This document shows positions 11,891-44,789 of a stretch of 64,000 nucleotides of DNA, one piece after another. The stretch is from positions 17,544,263 through 17,608,262 of the forward strand of contig OX393566.1 of NCBI GenBank assembly GCA_947652115.1. Direction: 5' to 3'. The translations under genes were made by a program, and so were the position numbers. Source of the DNA: Blastomussa wellsi (taxonomy: Eukaryota > Cnidaria > Anthozoa > Scleractinia > Plerogyridae). Positions within the stretch are counted from its first letter, which is position 1. Every line of letters begins with the position of its first letter. Below the pieces are notes generated by a model. The model was given only the letters and a program-made list of their open reading frames with translations. It searched no databases and was not told the DNA's origin.

Positions 11891-14349
11891 AGACGGGCTT
11901 GTTGATTGAGATTCTTCGACCTCAGTACACCCCTCTCTAACAGACCCACTGAAACTCCAACCGAGTGGATTATTTTCCCCTACCCAGCGGAAATTTAGTC
12001 TCCCCAGTACAAGGTGAATAATTTGATTTTACCCAGTGACTGTGCGGTGTGAGCCAGTGTATTATGTTTGCAAAATAAAACAGACGAGCGGACCCAGTGG
12101 GAAATTAGCGAACCCGGTGACTTTTTTCCCGAAAACCCAGTGAGGATAAAGATTCCACTGGGTCTGTCACAGGGTGGTGTCTTTGTGTCGATACCTGCTC
12201 TGATACAGTATATTTGTGTTTGTGTAAGATAAGAACCTTTATTAAACACGATAACAATTTAACTCGGCGAAGTAACTTGTGTTTGTTTGGTGGTTTAATT
12301 CTGCTAACACGCACTGTATTTTTGTCTTGCAAATAGAAAAACTAGACTTTGCTTTTTCAAATCTTTCCATACATTTTTCTAACACCACAAAACATTTACA
12401 ATTTGCAGCTTTAAAATGTTTCAAATAAGCCTGTCCCCCACCTTTATTATTTGCAGGTTTAGAATATTTCAAGTAATCCTCTTCCCCTGCTGATTTGCCG
12501 AAGACATGTACCGAACACCGAACTATCACATGGCATATTGAACTTCTGTCATTGGTAGCTGAATAAGAACATTCTTAACGACCATTTAACGAATCCATGA
12601 ATGCGCCTGCCGAACTTGAGACGATCGGTCATCGATTTCAAATTTTCTATTGTTTACGCCTGACATCGTGAAGCCCCCAACCATCCCGATTGCTCTCCAC
12701 GAGCTAAAAACGGCTGTATTCGTAAGCTGATCCAGCTGTAACTCGTCTTTTCTCGCAGGCTAACTCAACAGAGAAAATTGGTCTGGTTGCGATATTTTTA
12801 GACCGGAAGTTGCACGTCCACTCAAGCACCCAATCACGACATAGCTTAATATTGTCTTTTTTTTCATAACCAATCCGAAAAGCTAAGCTACATAAAATTA
12901 TCATTCTTGACATTAATATCCTTCAAATTTGTTGGGTCTTTTAATAATTACACAACTTTTCCAATGGTCCTCGTGGAACGAAGTAATTAAGGTAATCTTC
13001 AAAGGAGACACAATAGCAACAGTGCACTTTCAAAACATACCTTGGTAAAAATTCTAACTTATTTTCTAATCTCCTTACAGTTACCCAGCACCTGCCGTCA
13101 GTTTCGATAATTATAAAATGAAAGATAACCCGAGTATGATAATTGTGTCTAAATATTGAGACAATAAATGACAAAGTGCGATTTAAATAAGTTGTATTTG
13201 TTACGTACTTCATCATCTTAAGATTAATTCATGAATACAAAGGACAACGAGAAAGCGAAACAAAAGGTATTAAAGGCAAAGTTCTCTGATACATTTCAAC
13301 CCATTGTTTAGATATAGCGTTAGGTGTTTAATTTGATGTAATACATATCATTCTAAACAAGAAAATTCCATCTCCGTTCGTTGTCTAATTCTTGGTTTTC
13401 ACGTGACGTCATAAAATTTTTAGAAACAATATTCGCTGGAACTACTAAATTGTTATTGTCAAAGCGTGAAAGAAATCCGAAAATACATCTTTTAACAAGT
13501 TTCCAGCTAAAAAGTATGCTTTGTGTTTGAAATACAGCATGTTGAATTTTCGAAATTTCCGCAGCAAGTGGCATCGCGATGGTTCCGTGACAAAGCTGTC
13601 GTGCTTGAACAAACGGTCTTTTCTCAAGATTTTTGCAGTTTAAACAGTTCAAGTATTAGGAAAGATCTTTATATGTATACACACTAGGTCATAAGGAAAG
13701 AGCGATCGCTTTCATAGCAAGAGTGAGTGCCAGATGTTTTCTTTGATTTCCGTCCGCCATGTTCGTGCCCATTCGGATGGGCAGTAACATAGCGTCTCCA
13801 TGCAAAGCTCTTTAAATTTGCGTGAGATGCTTCAGCAAATAACTCAAAAATGGCGTACCGCACAGACCTGAGACTTGGAGATGTTGTTTATCTATGAATA
13901 TCTTAATACCTTTTGAATTTATCAGCTCTTTTCATTGCATAGTTTTGAATTTAGTTTTTGATGGCGTGACAGTGAAAACCAACAATACTGTGGTGTTCCT
14001 GCGGACACGAAAGAGCGGGAGAAGCGTTGTCAGTATTTTTAAAATACCCTATTGGTACTCACTAATATCTTGTATTTGGGCATTTACATTTAAATTGTGT
14101 TTATTCAAAATAAATATATGTTACTGCTCCCCTACCAATAAAAGGGTTGCCCAATACACTTAGTCGATTCGTCTAATGTACTTGACAATTCCATTCGCCG
14201 GAAGTCAATCCGTGAACACTACAAGGTGAAATCGACACGAATCGTTTCCCTTGATGTCTAGCCGTCATACCGGAAGTCGATTTCACGAGACGTAGAAAAT
14301 ATAACGATACTAGGCTATGCCAGGTGGGTTGCAAATGTTGTAGAAGTAG
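11891..14349. other. Non-coding stretch
   Basis: Read on both strands. 11940-12160 has several CCCAGTG/CCCGGTG repeats of low order. 14190-14345 resembles one half of the foldback element seen at 19281-19556 (shared CCGGAAGTCGAT, AGAAAATATA and AGGCTATG blocks). No gene was recognised. Confidence 0.4.
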
Positions 14350-15070
14350 TAAGGGGGGACGGTTTTGGACGTAGCCAATCAGAAGCCAGGGTTTGGTATC
14401 TGTAATCCGCCATTTTGTCACGCAAATAAAAGTCACGCAAAGTCATTTTAAAAACAAAGACTATATTCTCAAACAATTCCTAGTGTTTATTAATTGGGAC
14501 ACGTGCGTGGAATATTTACAAATTGCACAATGGCTCCGGCATTTTGATGCGTTAATGAATGGAATACCGCCTATCCCTTGAAGTGTTTTCAGAAGTATTC
14601 TTATTGGTTTTTCTTCTTGATTTCTAGGAAAGGCTAGGATTCTATTTTCTTACGAATCGTATTACGTCTGTCAACGTGATCTGAACATTTTTACGCAGCG
14701 CTTAATCAAGTTGCCCTACACTTTGATGTTCCCATATTATTCAGAATACCGTACGCTTTGATATGTTAATGAATGGAATACCGCCCATCCCTTGATTCCT
14801 AGGAAAGTCAAGGATTTGATTTTTTTATAATTCTCGAATCGTATTACGCCTGTAATCGTTATTTGAAACATTTTTACGCTGCTCTTAATCAAATTGTCGT
14901 ATGTTCCCATGTTATTCAAAATGCCGCGCGCTTTGAAAGCATTAATGAATAGGTGTACCCCCTGTCCCATGTCGACATGTTAATGAATGGAATATCGCCT
15001 ATCCCTTGAAGCGTTTTCAGAAGTATTCGTATGGTTTATTCTTGTTGATTTGCAAGAGTTTAAAAGGTTT
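14350..15070 (+). repeat. Left arm of a long inverted repeat with internal ~214-bp tandem units
   Basis: This segment is the inverted counterpart of 18022-18556: the stretch around GGACGGTTTTGGACGTAGCC at the left reappears reverse-complemented near 18520-18550, and the inner end (TTGATTTGCAAGAGTTTAAA) matches near 18025-18045. The block TTAATGAATGGAATACCGCC recurs at about 14553, 14766 and 14980, so the arm holds tandem units of about 214 bp. The inner edge coincides with the truncation of the enclosed reverse transcriptase gene. Confidence 0.8.
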
Positions 15071-15938
15071 AAAACACCGACTTCTCAGGGTGTACCACAA
15101 ATCCCAAACTGTCTAATAATTTTACCGTGTCAACCACATTTTTTGCACAATCATCCCAGACTGTCCCCATCAACCAGGAGTCATCTATGTAACCTGACGA
15201 TAAGTGGCCAAGCTGTCGAAGGGTGGCAAAGACTGGTTTCATAGGCTTGGTAAATTTCCTAGGGCAAAAGGTCAGCCCATTGGGAAAACATGTAAACTGA
15301 AATAACATGTTGTTCCACTCAAATTTGAGATACTTCTGGCGTGGCTTTGCAATTGGGACCGAATAGTAAGCATCATTTAAACCGATTGACGCCATGTAAC
15401 AATTTGGGGTCATGAGCCTAATCGCTGTCCAGACCGAGTCCATTTTAAAATGTTGGTATTCAACATGCTGGTTAAAGCTTTTCAAATTTAAGATCATTCG
15501 AGATGATCCATCTTTTTTATTTGTCACAAAAATAGGCGAAATATATTCTCCACTTTCATGTTGAGTGGGTACAATGACACCTTTGTCAAGCAATTTTTTA
15601 ATTTCAGCTTCAATAACCAGTGAGTCACTGATGTTGAATGTTTTCCTTTTGGAAACCAAGTTTTTCGTGGGCTGTTTGGAAAATTCAATGTACTGACCCC
15701 TAACACAGTTAAGGACTTTCGAGTCGGAAGTTATTTCTTTCCATTTAGCAAGGAAATGTGTCAGTTGGTCACCCTTGAAGCTTTGCACCTTATTCGCAAA
15801 GTTATGTTTCATATTGGACTCAAACAAGACAAGATTATTTACCTGTAAATTATCAAGTGTGTCAGCGGAAATCATTGCTGCTTCTCCCCTTGGTCCTGCT
15901 GTCGGAAGAAGGGTTTTTGAGGTGGCTTCGAGTTCCAC
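15069..15938 (-). pseudogene. DIRS-like retrotransposon reverse transcriptase, truncated
   Basis: The frame of 289 codons holds the RT fingers and palm: IFVTNKKDGSSRMILNLK, IGLNDAYYSVPIA (motif A), FTCFPNGLTFCPRKFTK (motif B) and GYIDDSWLMG (motif C, with the catalytic YIDD). The spacing and the YIDDSxLMG form are those of DIRS-type elements rather than Gypsy or LINEs. It overlaps the end of the upstream gag-like frame by about 70 bp in another phase, as DIRS ORFs often do. It breaks off just after the palm (LGFVVHPEKS), exactly where the inverted-repeat arm begins, so RNase H and tyrosine recombinase are missing. It is not functional alone. Confidence 0.85.
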
Positions 15939-16737
15939 TGACGGTCTTTGGCTAAAAAAGGCTTGCTTCGCCGATCAAATTTTTGGTAGTTTCGTGAAGG
16001 GTGTCCCTTCGAGTTTTTGTGGCGATTCCCAACTGCTGTGGAGCTTACTCTGTTGGACGCTCGTATATTATTCAACTGGGTTTGCAGGTCGTTTCCAAAC
16101 AGCAGAGCTGTTACAGGAACATGTGAGGCACACAGACCAGCATAATCTTTGTTCAGATGCGGTTTGATCGACTCCCTGCGACGGTGGGACAGGTCGATAT
16201 GTGCGTGCCCTAGAGGAGCGACCGCATCTGTGTTCACTTTGACAAGTTTCTGAATGTCAGAGTCTGACTTCGGCTGCTTCGAATTCTTCATTTCTAGCAG
16301 CATCCCAATGGATTTGCACATTGCAGCACCAGCTGTGGCAATCGTTTTCTGGATAGAGCTGGACCTGAGGTCCTGCTGTTTCACTGAGTGTGTCAGTTTA
16401 TCCCAGATTTCGGGATTAACCCGCGGCGTTGTAAGAGGCTCACAGTTCGCCGGGCGTAAATACTTCGCCGACTTATCTTTTAGTTTCGAGTCCGGCAATT
16501 TCTTAGACCACAGGTTGTTGATAAAGTCCGCCAGTTGTTTCTCAATAGCCGGACCTGATTCGTCTGCGTTGAGAAAATCCTCTGCGATTTCTGACAACAA
16601 TGGGTCATTGATACCATCGGTTTTCTCAAGTGGAGCACGCGGTTTATCCTTGGATATTCCGTCGGCTTCAGTGCCACAAAGGGCCTGCAAGTCTGCATCA
16701 GAGTCTTCTCCATCGTGCTCTGAACCATCGGAGGCAC
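15872..16737 (-). CDS. DIRS-like gag-type ORF1 protein
   Basis: This is the open frame directly upstream of the DIRS-like RT and overlapping it. The product is hydrophilic: an acidic start (SDGSEHDGEDSDADLQAL), a helical middle (LLSEIAEDFLNADESGPAIE, EIWDKLTHSVKQQD) and a basic, Gln/Arg-rich C-terminus (KFDRRSKPFLAKDRQWNSKP) fitting a nucleic-acid-binding gag. The frame stays open upstream to 16873 only because a GTG/GCG-type microsatellite reads as Val/Ala; the true start is lost or lies within that tract. Position and character support gag; no conserved motif proves it. Confidence 0.65.
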
Positions 16738-16875
16738 TCACCACTGCCACCACCACCAACACCACCGCCACCGCCACCACCACCACCACCATCACCGCCG
16801 CCGCCACCTCCACCATCACCGACACTGCCACAGCCACCGTCACCGTCACCACCACCGCCACCGCCGCCACCACCT
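16738..16875. repeat. (CCA/CCG)n trinucleotide microsatellite
   Basis: About 135 bp of imperfect CCACCACCG-type repeats. They abut the gag-like frame and create long artificial low-complexity frames (Val/Ala, Gly or Pro) in several phases on both strands. Confidence 0.95.
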
Positions 16876-17060
16876 AAAATGTGCAAAGGGCTGTACAAAA
16901 TGTGCAGGGTGCTCCAGAAAATGTGTAGGGCAGTGCAGAAAATTTACAGGGAGCTGCACAAAATGTGCAGGTGACTGCACAAAATGTGTAGGAGGTTGCA
17001 TAAAATGTACAGGGTCTGCACAAAATGTGCAGGGAACTGCACAAAATGTGCAGGGGTTGC
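16876..17060 (+). repeat. ~21-bp minisatellite, about nine copies
   Basis: Units begin AAAATGTGCAGGG and end in variants of CTGCAC, at periods of 20-21 bp, directly following the trinucleotide microsatellite. Copies differ by point changes. On the minus strand the unit reads as a seven-residue Cys/Thr/Phe repeat, but nothing suggests it is translated. Confidence 0.9.
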
Positions 17061-18021
17061 ACTCCTCCTCCTCAGCTCACCACCGCCTCCACCGCCACTA
17101 CATCAGTCGCCACGAGCTAAGTATAAGGATAACGTTTGAATTGGATTTATTAATTGCTTGAAACATCTCTCTTTGGTGTCGATATTGTCACGGTTTTAAC
17201 TCGTGTAAACAGTAGAATCCATTGAGATAATCAAAGCTTGCCTTCTAACAAAGCGTGAACACCTTAACAGGTCCAAGAGAGCGTATTGTAAAAAGAAGAA
17301 GGGAACGAATCAGGAATTACCAAAGAAAATACTTTTAAAACAACAGGGAACAGATCAATAAATGATTTCGTGGGAGACTGGGACAGAATGGCATGCTGGG
17401 CTAAGAGCATGTGGACTCGAGTCCAGAAGAGGATCACGGGACTTAGATGTGAACCGAGATGTTACTGTAACGGATGAGAATAAGTCCTTTGAAAAGAAAA
17501 CGATGGTTGCGTTGTGAAGCTCTTGTTACGATGTCATTGATTGTTTAATAGAACGATTGTGTACTTGAGCGAATATGTTGAATGTCAATCAATAAAAAGC
17601 ATTGAATAAAATATCTCGTTCTGCGCACCATTATTTATTTTTAATCCATTTGAATCAACTATTTGAAACAGCCAGGAGAAGGAACTCGTTCCCAGGGACA
17701 AAGAGATGTCTGTAGGCTTCAGTTCATGATCGATACATGGGTTTGACGCTGGCCAACAATTACGTATGGGCGTATTAGGCACAGTTTCTCACACCAGACA
17801 ACGATTGTATTTCAGTTAATTACCATATGCTTGAATAGAATGCTTAATGAGTCTTTTAACATGTTCAAGAAAACAACGTGGCGACATGGAACAGGGGGTA
17901 CAGCTCATTCATTAGAATATCAAAGCGTGTGGCATTTTGAATAACATGGGAACATCAAAGCATACAACAATTTGATTAAGCGCTGCGTAAAACGATTCAA
18001 TAAGTAAGAAAAACGATTCCT
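17061..18021. other. Spacer inside the inverted-repeat composite
   Basis: Probably the 5' untranslated side of the DIRS-like insert plus flank. From about 17880 the sequence resembles an extra diverged unit of the right arm (GGGGGTACAGCTCATTCATTAG, then ACATGGGAACATC). No gene was recognised. Confidence 0.4.
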
Positions 18022-18556
18022 TGCCTTTTAAACTCTTGCAAATCAACAAGAATAAACCATACGAATACCTCTGAAAACACTTCAAGGGATAGGCGGTATT
18101 CCATTCATTAACATGTCGACATGGGACAGTGGGTACACCTAATCATTAATGCTTTCAAAGCGCGCGGCATTTTGAATAACATGGGAACATACGACAATTT
18201 GATTAAGAGCAGCGTAAAAATGTTTCAAATAACGACTACAGGCGTAATGCGATTCGAGAATTAGAAAAAAAATCAAATCCTTGACTTTCCAAGGAATCAA
18301 CAAGAATACTTCTGAAAACACTTCAAGGGATAGGCGGTATTCCATTCATTAACGCATCAAAATGCCGGAGCTATTGTGCAATTTGTAAATATTCCACGCA
18401 CATGTCCCAATTTGTAACACTTGGAATTGTTTGAGAATATAGTCTTTGTTTTTAAAATGACTTGGCGTGACTTTTATTTGCGTGGCAAAAGGGCGGATTA
18501 CAGATACCAAACCCTGGCTTCTGATTGGCTACGTCCAAAACCGTCCCCCCTTACTA
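18022..18556 (-). repeat. Right arm of the long inverted repeat
   Basis: Reverse complement of much of 14350-15070. The block TTAATGAATGGAATACCGCC appears inverted near 18100 and 18340. The right arm is shorter than the left by roughly one tandem unit. Left and right arms differ by scattered changes, so the structure is not brand-new. Confidence 0.8.
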
Positions 18557-18717
18557 CTTGTAGATTCGACTCGATTCGATCGAATTGTCTCCCTCGATGT
18601 CGACCCGTCATGCCGGAAGTCGATTGGCACGAGACTTGGGCAAACCAAAAGCGAGGTAAACTCAAGCCTGCTTCTTCAAACATTGAAGTGGGACCAGCTG
18701 TCTTAATAATAATAAGG

Positions 18718-19277
18718 AAGCAAAAGCTATGATTATGTTTAAATCCCTCAATGGGTTAGCCCGTGTACTTGCGTGAATTATTCAGTGAGCGAGACACAGA
18801 CTATGAGTTGCGTGATTCTTTCCGTAAATTGAACTTACCCAAGCCGCGCACTAACTATCTGAAACGCACCTTTAGCTATAGCGGTGCCTTACTGTGGAAA
18901 TGCCTTCCTGAAGATGTTAGGGACGGACCATTAGAAAAGTGATGGGGGGTGGGGGGGGAGGGTGGGTGGGCATTTTCGGATTTGCTCGAACTTTTTTTCG
19001 GAGAGTTTTAGTCGAATGAATATTTTTTACAGCACAAGTGCTTTTTTCGGAGAGTATAGGGCTTGCATGATTTTTTGGGGGGCTTTTTGCCCACATCCCA
19101 CCCCCCCCCCCCCCCCCCCAGAACATTGAGGCAGTTCAAGAAGGAAATTAACCGCGCACTTTTGTAAATCTTGTAAATCAGTTTTTATAGCTATTTTGAT
19201 TTGTAATGATTGTAATTAAAATACTATTATAATTACGGAAGATTTTTAACCGAATTACAATAAAGAGCTACTACTAC
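18718..19277 (+). pseudogene. 3' end of a non-LTR (CR1/L2-like) retrotransposon
   Basis: Two coding pieces read in the same direction. 18733-18924 encodes the C-terminal tail of a LINE reverse transcriptase (LNLPKPRTNYLKRTFSYSGA, then ALLWKCLPEDVR). 19124-19170 gives the usual FKKEINRALL ending and a stop. A 195-bp insertion separates them. An AT-rich 3' UTR follows with AATAAA at 19258. This C-terminal signature is widespread in cnidarian CR1/L2-type elements. The rest of the element is absent. Confidence 0.75.
18925..19119. mobile_element. MITE-like insertion with G/C homopolymer ends
   Basis: It starts GGACCATTAGAAAAGTGATG followed by G runs and ends in a long C run (19100-19119). It interrupts the LINE C-terminal coding region. 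The left end resembles a family of short cnidarian inverted-repeat elements, whose mirror right terminus seems lost here. Family identity is from memory and not verified. Confidence 0.5.
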
Positions 19278-19280
19278 CAC

Positions 19281-19556
19281 TGCATGGTGGGTTGAAAATG
19301 TTGTCGATTCGACTCGATTCGATCGAATCGACACGAATCTTCTCCCTTTATGTCGACCCGTCAAGCCGGAAGTCGATTGGGACGACACTTAGAAAATATA
19401 GCGTAACTAGGCTATGTAGCCACAACATTTTCAACCCACCCTGCATAGACTAGTTGCGCTATATTTTCTAAGTCTCGCGCAAATCAACTTCCGGTATGAC
19501 GGGTCGACATCAAGGGAGACGACTCGTGACGATTCGATCGAATCGAGTCGAATTTG
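19281..19556. mobile_element. Foldback element, two nested inverted repeats
   Basis: TGGTGGGTTGAAAATGTTGT (19285-19304) reappears inverted near 19422-19441. The block around CGATTCGATCGAATCG, with CGGAAGTCGAT and AGAAAATATAGCG, is mirrored by 19450-19550 with few mismatches. The whole can fold into a hairpin of about 110-bp arms. Half-copies of the same sequence occur at 14200-14345 and 18560-18650. Confidence 0.75.
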
Positions 19557-19898
19557 ATATTTCTCAGTATCCATTTAAACAACGAACAGTTCGATTATGT
19601 CTCTTTTATTATTTATTTTGCATCAATATCCAAGATTTATGATCCAATGCAACGGTTTCTCTTATGCTTCCTAGCTAGCCAATGTTTCCGTTTGCTGTTT
19701 ATCTAATTCTTATATTTTCACTATATAAATTACAATTAGCCATTAAGGCCTGAGGAACACGAACATGACACTTAAGGCTCTTTTTTACTACGCCATATTT
19801 CCCTTAAATTACCATCAAATATGTAGTCATTGCACAGGCAAGCGTAGGAAACGTATGGGCCGCCTTTTCAATTTGTCATTGCAACGTTTACTACGACT

Positions 19899-41956
<22,058 letters not shown>

Positions 41957-42689
41957 TTCTGTAAAGGTAATTTAGAAAAACAGGAAGTAAAAAGCATGTT
42001 TCTATAGGACGAAAATTCATTTTGCTCCCGATGTGCGGCTTCATATAGTACTCTTCTGAATATTAGCGCCAGCAATTAAACAACAGCGTCAAGGGATAAA
42101 CATTCAGGCAGGACATTTACATTTGCCATACTTAGAAGAAAGCTGTTGCTGCTTTTCTCTTCCCCTAAACCGACAATCTTATGTAGGGTTAATATACATG
42201 GCAGCTTTCCTTCGTTGAAACTGTGGCCTTCATTTCAATTCAGGTTCACACTGAAAAATACTTCCCGAAGTGAAACAAATTCGAAGACTTCTCTGCGACT
42301 GGCCGGGTTCAAAAATATCTTAAAATTACCCATTTCCATGTGATGGAATGGGAAGGGCAACTCCACAAACTCTGTTTGCTTTGGTTTGATCTGCTCGACG
42401 CGCGACGTAATTTCAAATCCGCACGTAAAAATGCTTCCACGAAAAACAAACAAAAAAAAAAATATCTCGATTTGTGACAACGCCGTGAAGAAAAAGAAAC
42501 TCGACCGGAATTTAAAGTCGGTCCCACCGCATAAAAGCCTGGCTGCTTTAGCTACAATAATTTGACTATCCTTTTTCCAAAATTTACAATGGTACAGGGC
42601 TAAGAGAGCATTTAAAGTTTGATGACAGAATTAATGAAACATTGAAAATAATAGCGAGTATAAAACATCATCGACATGGGTGACATGAT

Positions 42690-43408
42690 GACGATAGAAA
42701 TCTCTTCAGTTTTCCAAATGCATGGAAATATGCGATAAGAGACGTCGGTAAAAGGCTACAGGTAATATCATCCAAATACACAGAAAGCTTATTGAAAACT
42801 AAAAGAGGGACTATTTTCGCATATCACGTTTTTAGAAAGTCAGTAGCTGTACAATCAACCAAGGTGCAACATAAATGGGATAAGCTTTTCCCGTTCATTG
42901 TCAGGGACTGGTCTGCTAGCTATAGCACACCTTTCTTATGTACAAGTTCTAGTAAGCTAAGAAGTCTTCAATACAGAATCGTTCATAGAATAATTGGCAC
43001 AGATGTCTTGTTATTGAAAATGGGTATACAGGATAATCATAAATGTTTTTTTTTTCTGTTATCAAAAACCTGAAACTATAGAACACCTCTTTTCTGCCAC
43101 CAGATACTTCCTTTTTGGTGTGCCCTCTCAAACTGGATTTCTGAACAAACAAACATTAAATTAGAGCTCTCCACTGAGTCCGTTCTTCTTGGATATATGA
43201 GATGTACCCCTATAAAAATGCTATTAATTGTATTTTCTTAGTTGTCAAGTTCTTTATTTATAAATCTAAGATGGATGGTTGTTTGCCTAATTTTTCTGGC
43301 GTACAAAATAATCTCAAATATCATTACACCATTGAAAAACGTGCATGTGGTTTATATCAAGATAAAATCCTTTGCAAGTGGGAACCTTTGAAAACGTTAT
43401 TCTCTTAG
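42690..43408 (+). pseudogene. L1-type non-LTR retrotransposon ORF2 C-terminus (zf-RVT region), decayed
   Basis: Three plus-strand open pieces in different phases (42792-43073, about 43070-43200, 43202-43408) follow the order of the zinc-binding region at the end of L1-like reverse transcriptases: RSLQYRIVHRIIGTDVLLLK MG with NHKCFF, then PETIEHLFS, a variable part, and FFIYKSKMDGCLPNF with a helical tail. Several frameshifts separate them. The RT itself is absent. Confidence 0.65.
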
Positions 43409-44789
43409 AATCCAGTGTGGCTTTCGCGTTCATTTTCTGACTGTAAGTTATTCTAAGTAACTAACTGTAAGTGTAAGTATGTATTTAAGTAGTGTTGTAA
43501 TGTACAGTGTTTAATTTGTAATGGAAGCAGTGTTAAAATAAGAGAAAAGAAATCTTTTCACCTTTTTATTTTCCGCATATCGATTTCTCGTAAGTTATTT
43601 CTCATAAGTTATCGTGAAGCGTCATCTACTAGAAAATAGGGTCGTAACGAAGACAATATTTGTTTTATATTGAAAATTTGAACTAAATTAAGTCGAAACG
43701 GCGCATTTCTAGCTACTCATTTTAAAACAACCGCCTTATCTTGAAAAGAACGTGCCCTGTGTTAAATTCGCTCCTTCTGTCATGATGGGGTGGAATGAAT
43801 GAATTGCACAAAGAACACACAGCACACGTCTCAGCTCCGTTAGGTCGGAAGGAAGAACATCCTGGGACTGTTTATTACAACTTAATAAATTCAACAGTCC
43901 ATAGCTACATATATGCGGTCACATTCTGTAACACCTTGCTCTTTAAAATGGTAACGTTTGATTGATGGTTTATTATAAACAAAGACCTGCTAATGCCCGT
44001 GATTAATTACCTTCTCGATGAAGCATGCCCTCGTAATTACATAGACCAAAAAAGCGTTGATCCACTCATAAGTTAAATTCCATATACACTAAAGCATCGC
44101 TAGGGTTTATATACATCAGCAAAATGATCTTTACGTTGCAAAATTCAAGCTTAATAAACAATACGATTACACTTTTCTAAGCTTATGATTGGTCCTTAAG
44201 GATGCGATTGAATTTAAGTAGGAACTTTCGCTTGTGCCTGCAAGTTGATACGAGCTCATTACGCTTGTTTAGTGTTGCCATGTGTGGTTAAAACAGAATA
44301 TAGAATTTCTCGGTAGTGCAGAGGTTACATCGTTTGGTAAAATTGGTATATGATTTAGCCTTGGCCAGAATTTTCCAGGAGATTACGAAGTCTATCTTTT
44401 GATCTTTTAGCTCCCATTGATGTTTACTTAGTTCCATGTCAATAATACTTAACATAATATCAAAAAAGAAATACTACATTGTGCGCGACGTTTTCGAAGG
44501 AAAATCCTGCCAACTGTGAAACCATTGAAAACCTCAACCAAGCGGTTCGAGACTAATATGTGCTCCAATTAACAAAAATCGTCTATAAACTTGTAACCAC
44601 GCATATCAATTAATTTGAAAAGAACGTGCCTTTCTCTACCAAAAACCTTCTTATGGAATGCTGGGTTCGTCAAGAAGCTGTGCTGTGTAAGTTATGCGTC
44701 AATAATATTAAGATAGGGCCGGCCTACCTTCTATCTTGGTTGAATGCACACTGATGATTCTTGTCTCGAATCTTTGGCGTTTGAATGCA
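43409..44789. repeat. Diverged partial copy of the downstream tandem unit
   Basis: ATGGTAACGTTTGATTGATG (43949), GCGCGACGTTTTCGAAGGAA (44482) and TTGAAAAGAACGTGCC (43744 and 44616) have counterparts at the same order in the younger units to the right or in the diverged copy at 55926-58200. It is older than the three core copies. Confidence 0.55.

Noticed and set aside
16630..16974. Pro-rich and Gly-rich frames through the CCA/CCG repeat
   Set aside because: Low-complexity translations of a microsatellite in several phases; only the hydrophilic gag-like part downstream on the minus strand is credible.
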